Shown here: one piece after another, positions 15,266 through 23,900 of the stretch
Numbering within the stretch: the stretch's first letter is position 1
How the letters are laid out: each line of letters begins with the position of its first letter
Position numbers and translations under genes: made by a program
From: a virus
IMG/VR virus record: IMGVR_UViG_3300032284_000524
Location: 1-35,385 of that record
Strand: one strand, 5' to 3'
DNA length: 35,385 nucleotides
The notes under the pieces: model-generated
Seen by the model: only the letters and a program-made list of their open reading frames with translations
What the model was told of the DNA's origin: nothing
Databases searched by the model: none

Positions 15266-16546
15266 TCAAAAGATTAAATAATAGTTGCCAGTGCTAGTGG
15301 GATTAGCAAATGACCAGCCTGTGTTGTTGCCTGCGTCAACGTTACTAGACGCTGTCGGTGCATTCCATGTTGCGCCACCTGTTGCATTTGAATCTTTAAT
15401 AGATAAATAGGTTGCGTTTACGGTATTACTTGCCTGTGATATGGTTGCCTGTGTGCCGCTTGAACTGCTAGTTAAATACTTTAATGTTGAACCACTTGTA
15501 ACAAAATAGCCTACAGTATTTGTGGTTGAAGCGGTAAATTGAAGCGTACCAATGTCAAATGTAAACATCCTAGTAGAGCCTTGAGTAAATGCGCCCGAAA
15601 AAGCAAATGTTGGTGTGCCTGATCCAGTACCTAAAACTAAAGGGAAGTCCCATGTTTTGCCGTTGGGTGTAATAGTTTGTGTAGCAGAAGTTGAAACAAA
15701 AGTAGTAGGATTCGTACCAGCGGTTAGTGTGCAAGACGATCCAGTATTAAAATTACCAAAAATTTGTCTAACAGCATTGGCTAGTGTTCCAGAATTAACT
15801 GTTAAATTGTTGTAAGTATTTGCAGAACCTTCTGTATAACTTGCACTAGAACTAAGTGCAAAATTTAATGCTTGGGAAGATGTGTTTGCCGCTGTTACTA
15901 TAGTTATTGAAGAAGCTATACCCCCAACGCTTATTAAAGAAGTTCCTGTATAAGAAAATCCCGTAGCACTATTAATAGAAAATGAGCCGAGGACACTTGG
16001 GTTAATAACTATTGAGCCAGATGTACCAAACTGTATTGCCCTAGTGTTTGAATTGTTTGATGCAAAACTTGTACAAGTTAATGAATAACTATTTAAATTT
16101 AATGTACCATTTGTTAACGTAACAATATTAGATGAACCTTGACCAAATATAGAATTGCCTGCTAATGTAGCAGTAAAGCCTGCCGCGTTAATAATTAAAT
16201 CACAATTAACAGTTTTACCATTTGTGGTTATAGTAGAAGCACCAGTTATTGTTAAACTGCCAGCCCATGATGTAGCAGTCGTGGTAGTAGAAAGCGTAAA
16301 ACTTCCCGCACAACCTAAAGTTCCACTACCTTGAATTGTGCATGTTGAACCCGTTGTATCTAAACTAGCACAATTTAATGCACCAGTAAGTGTAATCGTT
16401 GGGGAACCAGAACTGCCATTAATAAAAACTGCATCAGCACTTGTAGGAACAGAGGCACCACTACTTCCACCAGAAGTTGTTGACCAGTTGGTAGTTGAAG
16501 AGGTATTCCAAGTTCCAGAACCCCCAACCCAGTATCTATTAGCCAT
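15266..16546 (-). CDS. Beta-helical fibre/spike-like protein, 426 aa
   Basis: The start MANRYWVGGSGTWNTSSTTNWS is a signature I know from many phage and bacterial surface proteins of beta-helix type. The rest is a regular series of short beta strands rich in Thr, Ser, Asn and Gly (for example LTITGASTITTNGKTVNCDLIINAAGFTATL), as expected of a parallel beta-helix that forms a trimeric fibre or spike. Lys and Arg are rare throughout. No depolymerase active-site cluster is obvious, so it may be purely adhesive. It follows the small Gly-X-Ser fibre and precedes the lysis cassette. The role as a host-contact fibre is inferred from fold pattern and position. Confidence 0.8.
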   Translation of the reverse strand: MANRYWVGGSGTWNTSSTTNWSTTSGGSSGASVPTSADAVFINGSSGSPTITLTGALNCASLDTTGSTCTIQGSGTLGCAGSFTLSTTTTATSWAGSLTITGASTITTNGKTVNCDLIINAAGFTATLAGNSIFGQGSSNIVTLTNGTLNLNSYSLTCTSFASNNSNTRAIQFGTSGSIVINPSVLGSFSINSATGFSYTGTSLISVGGIASSITIVTAANTSSQALNFALSSSASYTEGSANTYNNLTVNSGTLANAVRQIFGNFNTGSSCTLTAGTNPTTFVSTSATQTITPNGKTWDFPLVLGTGSGTPTFAFSGAFTQGSTRMFTFDIGTLQFTASTTNTVGYFVTSGSTLKYLTSSSSGTQATISQASNTVNATYLSIKDSNATGGATWNAPTASSNVDAGNNTGWSFANPTSTGNYYLIF

Positions 16547-16559
16547 TTAATTATTCCTA

Positions 16560-17363
16560 TTAAGCTTGTATTGCAACAGCCGGAACATCCCAGTATGAGT
16601 CTGCCGCATTCCACACACAACCAACGTAGACTGTTTTACTGGCGGCAATAGCCGTGGGCAATGTTGTCCCAATTACACGATATCCACCAGTCGTGGTTGT
16701 CCAAGATATTGACTGACCAGAGCCACTGTCTTTAATACGAATAGAAAGTTTTTGACCATCCGTTGGGGTACCGCTAGGCGCCGCAAAAGTTGCTGTCGTG
16801 GAAAGTGCCGTGACATTATATTGGTCAGCATTATCAGACGACGGTGTTATAGTTGTTGCTGAAGAAAGCGAGACAATACGCTGGGTAATTCTTTTGTTTG
16901 TCAGCGTCTGTGTATCGGTAGTACCAACGATAGCGCCCGCTGGCGCAGTTAATGATGTACTCCAAGCTGAACCTGTGGAGACTGCAATGCCAGCTCCTGG
17001 GTATGCTGTTGGACCCGTTGCACCACTGTAGCCAGAGATACCACTAAAGCCAGAGATACCACTATAGCCAGAAATGCCACTATAGCCAGAAATGCCACTA
17101 TAACCACTATAGCCAGAAATGCCACTATAGCCAGAAATGCCACTGTAACCAGAAATACCGCTGTAACCACTGTAGCCAGAAATACCACTGTAGCCAGAAA
17201 GTCCAGCTAAGTTTTTAACTACGCCAGAGGTGTTTTTATAAAATAGGTATCCATCAGCAATATTAAGTGCCAATTCACCTAATGCTAAATTGCCAGATGA
17301 GGGTTGATTTCCTGGTGTAATACTATAATATAGTTCTATGGGTGTGTAGCCAGATTGTGCCAT
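16560..17363 (-). CDS. Short collagen-like Gly-X-Ser repeat fibre, 267 aa
   Basis: Three parts are visible. Residues 1-52 (YTPIELYYSITPGNQPSSG, NLALGELALNIADGYLFYKN) match the N-terminal particle-binding segment of many phage fibres. Residues 54-118 are 9-nt-periodic Gly-Tyr/Ile/Phe-Ser triplets (GYSGISGYSG type). The rest, especially residues about 200-267, is a small beta domain (DGQKLSIRIKDSGSGQSISWTT, then GGYRVIGTTLPT, KTVYVGCVWNAADSYWD). That last domain is a paralogue of the C-terminal end of the 1065-aa fibre at 20991-24188. The glycosyltransferase cassette lies between these two related fibre genes. Triplets without proline would form at best an unusual triple helix; a polyglycine-type fold is an alternative. 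Confidence 0.85.
   Translation of the reverse strand: MAQSGYTPIELYYSITPGNQPSSGNLALGELALNIADGYLFYKNTSGVVKNLAGLSGYSGISGYSGYSGISGYSGISGYSGISGYSGYSGISGYSGISGYSGISGFSGISGYSGATGPTAYPGAGIAVSTGSAWSTSLTAPAGAIVGTTDTQTLTNKRITQRIVSLSSATTITPSSDNADQYNVTALSTTATFAAPSGTPTDGQKLSIRIKDSGSGQSISWTTTTGGYRVIGTTLPTAIAASKTVYVGCVWNAADSYWDVPAVAIQA
17022..17200. repeat. Short GYSG-coding array
   Basis: About 180 bp of imperfect 9- to 15-bp units (plus strand: variations of ccactatagccagaaat) encode Gly-X-Ser triplets in the 267-aa fibre. It matches in type the two large arrays of the giant fibre gene. It is coding and in frame. Confidence 0.85.
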
Positions 17364-17365
17364 TT

Positions 17366-17806
17366 TTATTCCTTTAGGTGCTCTAATATTTCTTTTGGTT
17401 TTACAAAACGATCATTGCTATGTTCAGTGGCTTCCCACCATATAAACTGATTGTCTACTAAACATGATCGGTCTTTTAGTAGATTAATGTTTTCTGGGTG
17501 TCCAAATATTAACGGATCAGATGGCCCCCATAATACAATTCCTTTTTTACCTTCATCCCAGCCTAAGTGCTGGAAAAAACTATCTACTCCAATCCATATT
17601 TGACATTCGTGAATTAGCTTGCGTAGTTCAACAATGGGTAAATTTTTTCTAAAGTCTGGTGCTAATTGTTTTTCGCCCTCAACGCCAACTTGAACAACGT
17701 GCATATTTTTTTGCAATTCGTATACAAGTTCTTCCCAATATGGATAGTTTTTTGGGTTTTCTTTACCTGTTCTTAACTTCTGCGCATACGGGGCTATGAT
17801 AATCAT
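17366..17806 (-). CDS. C-terminal half of GT-B (heptosyltransferase-like, GT9) as separate protein, 146 aa
   Basis: The sequence corresponds to the nucleotide-sugar-binding C-terminal domain of ADP-heptose-type GT9 glycosyltransferases. It has MIIIAPYAQKL at the start of the Rossmann fold, LPIVELRKLIHECQIWIGVDSFFQHLGW (57-83) and GIVLWGPSDPLIFGHPENINL (89-109). The family pattern is ELxxLIxxxxxxVGxDSxxxHLAxxxxxPxVxLFGPTDP. The N-terminal half of such an enzyme is absent here but visible at the C-terminus of the preceding gene, overlapped by ATGA. The two products probably associate to rebuild a complete GT-B fold. The donor sugar is unknown. It is the last gene of the glycosyltransferase cassette, followed closely by a Gly-X-Ser fibre gene. 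Confidence 0.85.
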   Translation of the reverse strand: MIIIAPYAQKLRTGKENPKNYPYWEELVYELQKNMHVVQVGVEGEKQLAPDFRKNLPIVELRKLIHECQIWIGVDSFFQHLGWDEGKKGIVLWGPSDPLIFGHPENINLLKDRSCLVDNQFIWWEATEHSNDRFVKPKEILEHLKE

Positions 17807-18771
17807 AAGTACATCTTCCTATACGCATTTTCTAAACTGTCTTTCCACCTCCACTGATCCATCTTTTTATAGATATTCCAAGGCTCAATGTCGCCAAATA
17901 AGTGATGTGCTTCGGCTATCGATTTGCCGGGAACCACTTCAGGGTAGCAGCTAAAAACTTCAGCGCTAGGGATTAAAGGAAGAATGCGACTAAATACAAT
18001 GTGGTCGCCAAGCCCGCAATTAAGAACCACAATGGTCTTAGAACGATAATCGAGAATATTTCTAAAAATTTGTTCATCATGTCCATATAAATCTTTGTTC
18101 TTTTCCATCCGTATACCACCGTTTGGTTCCTTCATATGCCACGTTATGGCACCTGGCACTGCTAAAATTTTATACCCTTTTTGGTATAAACCATACGTAA
18201 ACAACGTTTCTTCTCTGTGCGCTACCCGTGACAGACCAAGATTATAATCATGCACCATAGCACGGTAAAGAAAAGAGCAGTGTAAATGTTCAACTTCTGT
18301 CTCCTTATGAATCATACCCCATTGAATGTTTGGTTCTTTATCAATGTTGTCAATTTTGCCAGTAACTTTACTAGTGTCTGGCATATACGGCGGTGTCAGT
18401 ATTGAACCACCCACCGCACCAATGTCATCGTCAGTATAATAAAATAATTGCTCCAATACGTCGGGTTCTGGTATAGCGTCATCATCAACGCGCCAAACCC
18501 AATCAAATCCTTCGGTATTGGCAGACTGGTGGATAAAATGCTGACCACGTCTGGTGGCATAACGCCACTCCCATTCAATACCTTTAATGTCTAACATCTG
18601 AAAAAAGTATGAGTAAATCAGCTCTTTTCGCATGTCTTGTGGTTCATCATTGTCATCAAAGATAACCAATTTATCTGGTCGTTTTGTTTGATTAATAATG
18701 GCGTTTAATACTAACGGCAAAGTTGTAAAGTACCTACCACGAGTTGCTACAGAACAAAGAACCTTACTCAT
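17803..18771 (-). CDS. GT2-type glycosyltransferase fused to N-terminal GT-B half, 322 aa
   Basis: Residues 1-235 form a GT-A glycosyltransferase of family-2 type: CSVATRGRYFTTLPLVLNAI at the nucleotide-binding start, DDD at 96-98 (WVWRVDDDAIP) as the metal-binding DxD, and a C-terminal acceptor-side region with HREETLFTYGLYQKGYKI. After residue 245 a new domain begins (KTIVVLNCGLGDHIVFSRILPLIPSAEVFSCYPEVV). It fits the N-terminal Rossmann domain of a GT9-like GT-B enzyme, with its GxGD motif at 253-256. The matching C-terminal half is the next gene. The start overlaps the GT2-methyltransferase gene by eight bases. Acceptor and sugar are not deducible; fibre repeats or host surface glycans are both possible. 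Confidence 0.87.
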   Translation of the reverse strand: MSKVLCSVATRGRYFTTLPLVLNAIINQTKRPDKLVIFDDNDEPQDMRKELIYSYFFQMLDIKGIEWEWRYATRRGQHFIHQSANTEGFDWVWRVDDDAIPEPDVLEQLFYYTDDDIGAVGGSILTPPYMPDTSKVTGKIDNIDKEPNIQWGMIHKETEVEHLHCSFLYRAMVHDYNLGLSRVAHREETLFTYGLYQKGYKILAVPGAITWHMKEPNGGIRMEKNKDLYGHDEQIFRNILDYRSKTIVVLNCGLGDHIVFSRILPLIPSAEVFSCYPEVVPGKSIAEAHHLFGDIEPWNIYKKMDQWRWKDSLENAYRKMYL

Positions 18772-19990
18772 TGTCCCACCTACAAATCATTAAGTTGCTT
18801 GGGTTAAAGTTGTCTACTGGAACCATTGTGTCTGAAATACCACCGTGATGGTTGATATAAGCAAACTTAAAGCCAGGAAAATCTTTTTCTGTTAATCCAT
18901 GCAACTTGTGATGCTCGCCCCAAAAGCCCTTTGGCTCGTTATGAGGTACCGTAATTAAAAGGCGTTTACAGTGCTTTTTAAGCCTCTCTACGACCTCTAA
19001 ACCGTTGTCAAGGTGCTCCACTACCTCGAAGGCTATAATCGTGTCATAGTCGCCTAAAATGAACTTGTTAATATCACCACTAACAAACAGATTATTTGGC
19101 CCGTCCCAGTTTTGTTCTTTTGCTACATCAACAATAATTGGGTCGTAGTCTAATCCAATATAATTGATGTAGTCATCAAAAAACTGTCTTCCATACCCAG
19201 TAGAACACCCAATTTCAAATATACTATTGCCTGTGATGTTTTTATTAGCCCATTCGTAGCGTTGTATCTCGCGCGGGAATACTTCATCGCCTTTAAGAAA
19301 TACGGCTCGTTCGTAGTTATTAGACAGTAAGTATTTGTAATAATCTTGGTTGTACTTCTTGGCTAACTTCAGTTCGTTACTATAAAAAATGTCTTTCCAA
19401 TTTTGCACTAAAGTTTCGTCATGCACCGTACCTTCTGCTACATGATAAATTGGAAAATCACCTCTAAAACCAACGTCTACAATCTTAAACCCATATAATT
19501 CAGCAAGGTAGCAAAAGTCAATATCCTCACAACCACCAACGCCGTACTGCTCATCTAATAGACCGATTGTGTCAAACACACGCTTTTGAATCATTACACA
19601 AAAGAACACACCAAAATAACTATTTGTAATTGGTGATTTTTGTGTTAAGACAGCACTAATATCTGCACCAACATCTAAACGACTTAACCAACTTTTGTCT
19701 AATATAACGGTATCATTATTTAATAACACAACCTTGTCGGCTCTTGCTTCTTTAATACCCTCGTTAGTTGCCTTTGCAAATCCTAAAGCATCATCATTAA
19801 ACACAGACACCAAGTATGGTATTTTTGTATGTAACTCTTGCAAATAGTCCCAAGTGTTATCTTTACACCCATTTGCAGATATAATTAACTGCACATCATT
19901 CATATTAGTGTGCTTGATAATAGAATCCACACACGGTTTCAAATACTTTTCGCAATTGTTATACGTAGGTATAACGATACTATATTTCAT
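18764..19990 (-). CDS. Bifunctional GT2 glycosyltransferase / SAM methyltransferase, 408 aa
   Basis: Residues 1-205 are a GT2 (GT-A) domain: SIVIPTYNN at 4-12, LLNNDTVI at 89-96 holding the DxD-equivalent Asp93, and GGCEDIDFC at 152-160 containing the ED motif of the catalytic base. Residues 250-350 are a class I methyltransferase: motif I FEIGCSTGYG (258-267), GLDYD (279-283) for ribose binding, FEVVEHL (321-327) and LLITVPHNEP. The enzyme could add a sugar and methylate it or a neighbouring sugar. It is first in the cassette, with GAGG as ribosome site. A cluster of three inverted repeats lies around the end of the preceding gene. Start and domain limits are clear; the substrate is not. Confidence 0.92.
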   Translation of the reverse strand: MKYSIVIPTYNNCEKYLKPCVDSIIKHTNMNDVQLIISANGCKDNTWDYLQELHTKIPYLVSVFNDDALGFAKATNEGIKEARADKVVLLNNDTVILDKSWLSRLDVGADISAVLTQKSPITNSYFGVFFCVMIQKRVFDTIGLLDEQYGVGGCEDIDFCYLAELYGFKIVDVGFRGDFPIYHVAEGTVHDETLVQNWKDIFYSNELKLAKKYNQDYYKYLLSNNYERAVFLKGDEVFPREIQRYEWANKNITGNSIFEIGCSTGYGRQFFDDYINYIGLDYDPIIVDVAKEQNWDGPNNLFVSGDINKFILGDYDTIIAFEVVEHLDNGLEVVERLKKHCKRLLITVPHNEPKGFWGEHHKLHGLTEKDFPGFKFAYINHHGGISDTMVPVDNFNPSNLMICRWDNE

Positions 19991-20003
19991 ATTAGTCCTC
20001 TGA

Positions 20004-20059
20004 GTTCGTACGAACCCTAATTGTACTACAATTTAAAACAATTCAAAAAACTTTGAATT
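20004..20059. promoter_or_regulatory. Cluster of three inverted repeats before the glycosyltransferase cassette
   Basis: Three perfect inverted repeats lie within 56 bp. They are GTTCGTACGAAC (20004-20015), AATTGTA-C-TACAATT (20019-20033), and AATTCAAA-AAAC-TTTGAATT (20040-20059, inside the end of the Gly-rich gene). They flank the stop codon of the Gly-rich gene and precede the GT2-methyltransferase start. They could be protein-binding operators, a weak attenuator or RNA hairpins. None has the GC-rich stem plus T-run of a standard terminator. Confidence 0.5.
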
Positions 20060-20983
20060 TGTTGTTGAGGCAGTATTATATGTAAAAATAATCCCTCCAG
20101 ATCCACCATTGCCACCAGTGGATGCTGTTGATCCTGAACCACCCGCACCACCACCCAGTACTATGCCACCACCACCAGTTGCAGCAGTACTTCCAGTAGA
20201 TGCTCCACCACCACCACCACCTGGTCCAATTGTACCCGCTGGAAAAAGTGAATATATTGTCGATGTAGAGCCAGTAGCACCGTTAAAGTTAGTTGAACCA
20301 TAACCGCCGCCAGCGCCACCGCCGTTTGAACCAGAAGATGCACTAACACTATTTGTCGCGCCCGCACCAGCGGTTTGTCCTGTTGCTGCACCACCAGCAC
20401 CGCCTTGAGTTGTTGTTGGAGAACCACCAGCACCACCAACAGTAGTTAATGTAGCCGCGGAGCCACCGCCACCACCACCAAATCCTGTAGATGTGCCACC
20501 AGTTCCTCCGTTACCCCCGACACCCCCAGGACCGCCAGCGCCACCACCACCACCTTTACCACCACTAGCATTACCACCACCACCACTACCACCAGAATTT
20601 CTTACTGTACCAACAGAACTTCCCCCTAACCCACCATTACCTGGTATGGTTGAAGTTGCCGCAGAGCCACCTTTTGCTAAAGCTCCTTGACTTGTTAGTG
20701 TAGGCGCAGAGTTAGCTGTGGCATTAAACCAAGTATCGCCACCATTAACTCCAAAAGTACCGCCGTTTCCGATGTTTACATAAACTGTTTGGCTTGCCGA
20801 TAGTCCAGTTACCGCTGTAGATTTTACGTACGCACCACCACCAGAACCGGCACCGCCTGATGTGGTTGTTGACCTATAACTACCACCGCCACCTCCCCAA
20901 CATTCTACAGATACAAAACTGCTAAAATCGCTGGGAATAGTGTAGGTTGCGCCTGCTGAAATATAAATTGATTTAGTTGCCAT
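20033..20983 (-). CDS. Gly-rich adhesin/fibre-tip-like protein, 316 aa
   Basis: The N-terminus (SIYISAGATYTIPSDFSSFVSVECWGGGGGS) is the typical start of phage glycine-rich domain proteins. From about residue 35 to 300 the chain is a succession of poly-Gly and GGxGG segments separated by short Thr/Ser/Ala stretches, such as GGGGGAGGPGGVGGNGGTGG. Such segments could stack as polyglycine-II helices, as known for the gp38 adhesin of phage S16; that comparison is structural inference. The protein ends in SKFFELF. It lies between the giant Gly-X-Ser fibre and the glycosyltransferases, so it probably belongs to the same receptor-binding apparatus. Lys/Arg residues are almost absent. Confidence 0.85.
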   Translation of the reverse strand: MATKSIYISAGATYTIPSDFSSFVSVECWGGGGGSYRSTTTSGGAGSGGGAYVKSTAVTGLSASQTVYVNIGNGGTFGVNGGDTWFNATANSAPTLTSQGALAKGGSAATSTIPGNGGLGGSSVGTVRNSGGSGGGGNASGGKGGGGGAGGPGGVGGNGGTGGTSTGFGGGGGGSAATLTTVGGAGGSPTTTQGGAGGAATGQTAGAGATNSVSASSGSNGGGAGGGYGSTNFNGATGSTSTIYSLFPAGTIGPGGGGGGASTGSTAATGGGGIVLGGGAGGSGSTASTGGNGGSGGIIFTYNTASTTNSKFFELF

Positions 20984-20990
20984 ATTTACT

Positions 20991-23900
20991 TTATTGCGTA
21001 AATGCTACAGCGTCCCAATACACATCTTGCGAATTATAAATACACCCCACATAAAGTACTGTGCTGGCTGTAGTTGAAGTTGGTAATGTGATTCCTTTGG
21101 CTCGATAGCCACCAGAGGTTGTTGTCCATGTCAGTGTTTGTGTAGTTCCATTATCTTTAATACGAATAATTAGTTTTTGCCCATCTACTGGTGTTCCACT
21201 AGGAGCTAAAATTGTCGCTGATACTGCAAGTGCTGTTACCTCATACTGAGTAACAGTTGTCGTTGGTGTAATGCTTGAGGCTGAGGTAGTTGATGTTGTT
21301 GAGACATAGACACCACTGTAGCCAGAGTATCCCGATGTTCCAGAATAACCAGAAATACCACTATAACCAGATACACCAGAACCACTATATCCAGAGTATC
21401 CAGAAGTGCCCGTTGAACCAGTAGCACCACTATAACCAGATATACCAGAACCACTATATCCAGAGTATCCAGAAGTGCCCGTTGAACCAGTAGCACCACT
21501 ATAACCAGATACACCAGAACCACTATATCCAGAGTATCCAGAAGTACCTGATGAACCAGTAGCGCCACTATATCCGCTATAACCAGAAATACCAGAACCG
21601 CTGTATCCCGATATACCAGAGCCACTATAGCCAGAATAACCCGATACGCCAGAGCCACTATAGCCAGAATATCCAGATATACCAGAGCCACTGTAGCCTG
21701 ATATACCAGAGCCACTGTAACCAGAAAACCCACTATAACCAGAAATACCAGAACTTCCCGTAGCACCAGAGATACCACTAAATCCAGAATAACCAGAATA
21801 TCCAGATGTTCCAGTTGAACCGTTTAGTCCACTATACCCAGATGTTCCGCTGAATCCACTATAGCCAGATGTACCTACTTGACCGCTATAGCCAGAAAAA
21901 CCACTATAGCCAGATGTTCCCGTGCTACCCGTATCACCAGAGATACCACTAAATCCAGAAAATCCACTATAACCAGAATAGCCAGATGTTCCCGTATTGC
22001 CCATTGGACCACTGTACCCCGATATTCCACTAAATCCAGATATACCACTATATCCCGATGTTCCGCTATATCCTGAGTAACCAGAAATGCCAGAACTACC
22101 AGTAGCACCAGAAATACCGCTAAATCCGCTATAACCTGAATAGCCAGATGTTCCTGTTGCACCAACAGGCCCACTGTAACCAGAAATTCCACTAAACCCA
22201 GACATACCACTATAGCCAGAAAAACCACTATATCCAGAATAACCAGAAATACCAGAGCTACCAGTAGCGCCAGAGATACCACTAAATCCAGAGTAACCAG
22301 AGTAGCCAGATGTTCCCGTTGTTCCTATTTGACCGCTGTAGCCAGAATAACCAGAAATACCAGAGTAGCCAGATACACCAGAGCCACTGTAACCAGATAT
22401 GCCAGAACCAGAATAACCAGATATACCACTGTAACCAGATAAACCCGATGTTCCACTATAGCCAGATATTCCACTATATCCAGATTTACCACTGTAACCA
22501 GATATTCCGCTATAACCAGATAAACCTAATCCGCTATAACCAGAGTAACCAGAGTAGCCAGAAAATCCGCTAATGCCGTTAGTAACAGCAAAAATAACAT
22601 CTAAATTATTTGCAAAGTTAGTTGTGCCAGTACCCGATGAATTAATTAAAGTTACTGGATATGTCCAATAACTATTGAAAGAACCTGGGTTTGTATTAGT
22701 TGGGGTACCAGTTACTTGCCATACTTGATAATTTGAACTATTAGTTCTGTCTTGAATTGTAAAATCTTCGGTTTGAACTATTAACGCTAAGAAAATATCA
22801 ACGTCAGTACCAGTAAATGTTAAGTGTGAAACTGAAATTTGTGTTGCGTTAATTTGTGTTGCGTTATTCCAAGTAATTAATCCATTACCCGGGTAGCCCG
22901 AAGTAATTGTTGTATTAGCTTCGTATTGAAATGATGTGGAAGAACTTCCTGGTGTTCCACTATATCCACTGTAACCAGATACACCACTATAGCCTGATAT
23001 ACCACTATAACCAGAAGCTCCACTATAGCCAGATTTTCCACTGTAACCAGATATTCCACTGTAGCCAGATACACCAGAACCGCTGTATCCCGAGTAACCT
23101 GATACACCAGAGCCACTATAACCAGACACTCCACTAAATCCAGAGTAGCCAGATACACCAGAGCCACTATAACCAGATTGTCCAGAAGTACCACTGAAAC
23201 CACTATATCCAGAGTAGCCAGATACACCAGAGCCACTGTAGCCTGATATACCACTAAATCCAGAGTAGCCAGATACACCAGAGCCACTATAGCCAGAGTA
23301 ACCAGACACTCCAGAACCACTATAGCCAGATTGACCAGAAGTACCACTAAAGCCACTATAACCAGAATAGCCAGATACACCAGAGCCACTGTAGCCAGAT
23401 ATACCACTAAATCCAGAATAACCAGATACGCCAGAGCCACTATAACCAGACGGGCCACTAAATCCAGAGTAGCCGGATGTTCCAATACCACTGTAGCCAG
23501 AGATACCACTAAAACCAGAGTACCCACTATACCCAGATACACCCGAACCACTGTACCCAGATTCACCACTAAAGCCAGATACCCCAGACATGCCACTATA
23601 ACCAGAGGCACCACTTAGTCCAGAATAGCCAGAAAGCCCAGATACCCCACTATAACCCGATACACCTGAGAAGCCACTATAGCCACTGTAACCGCTTATT
23701 CCTGATCCAGAATACCCTGATATACCAGAGAAGCCAGAAAGCCCAGAAACACCGCTATAGCCAGAATAGCCACTAATACCAGAATAGCCAGAAAAACCAG
23801 CTCCACTAGCACCACTAGCTCCAGAGTAACCAGATGCACCAGAATAACCAGACACCCCAGAATAACCAGATGTACCAGAATAACCAGAACCACCAACACC

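Noticed and set aside
20004-20027. TTAGGG followed by TTC upstream of the glycosyltransferase cassette as a sixth copy of the late element.
   Set aside because: No TTGCATAAG-like box occurs at the fixed distance of 15; the resemblance is confined to six bases.
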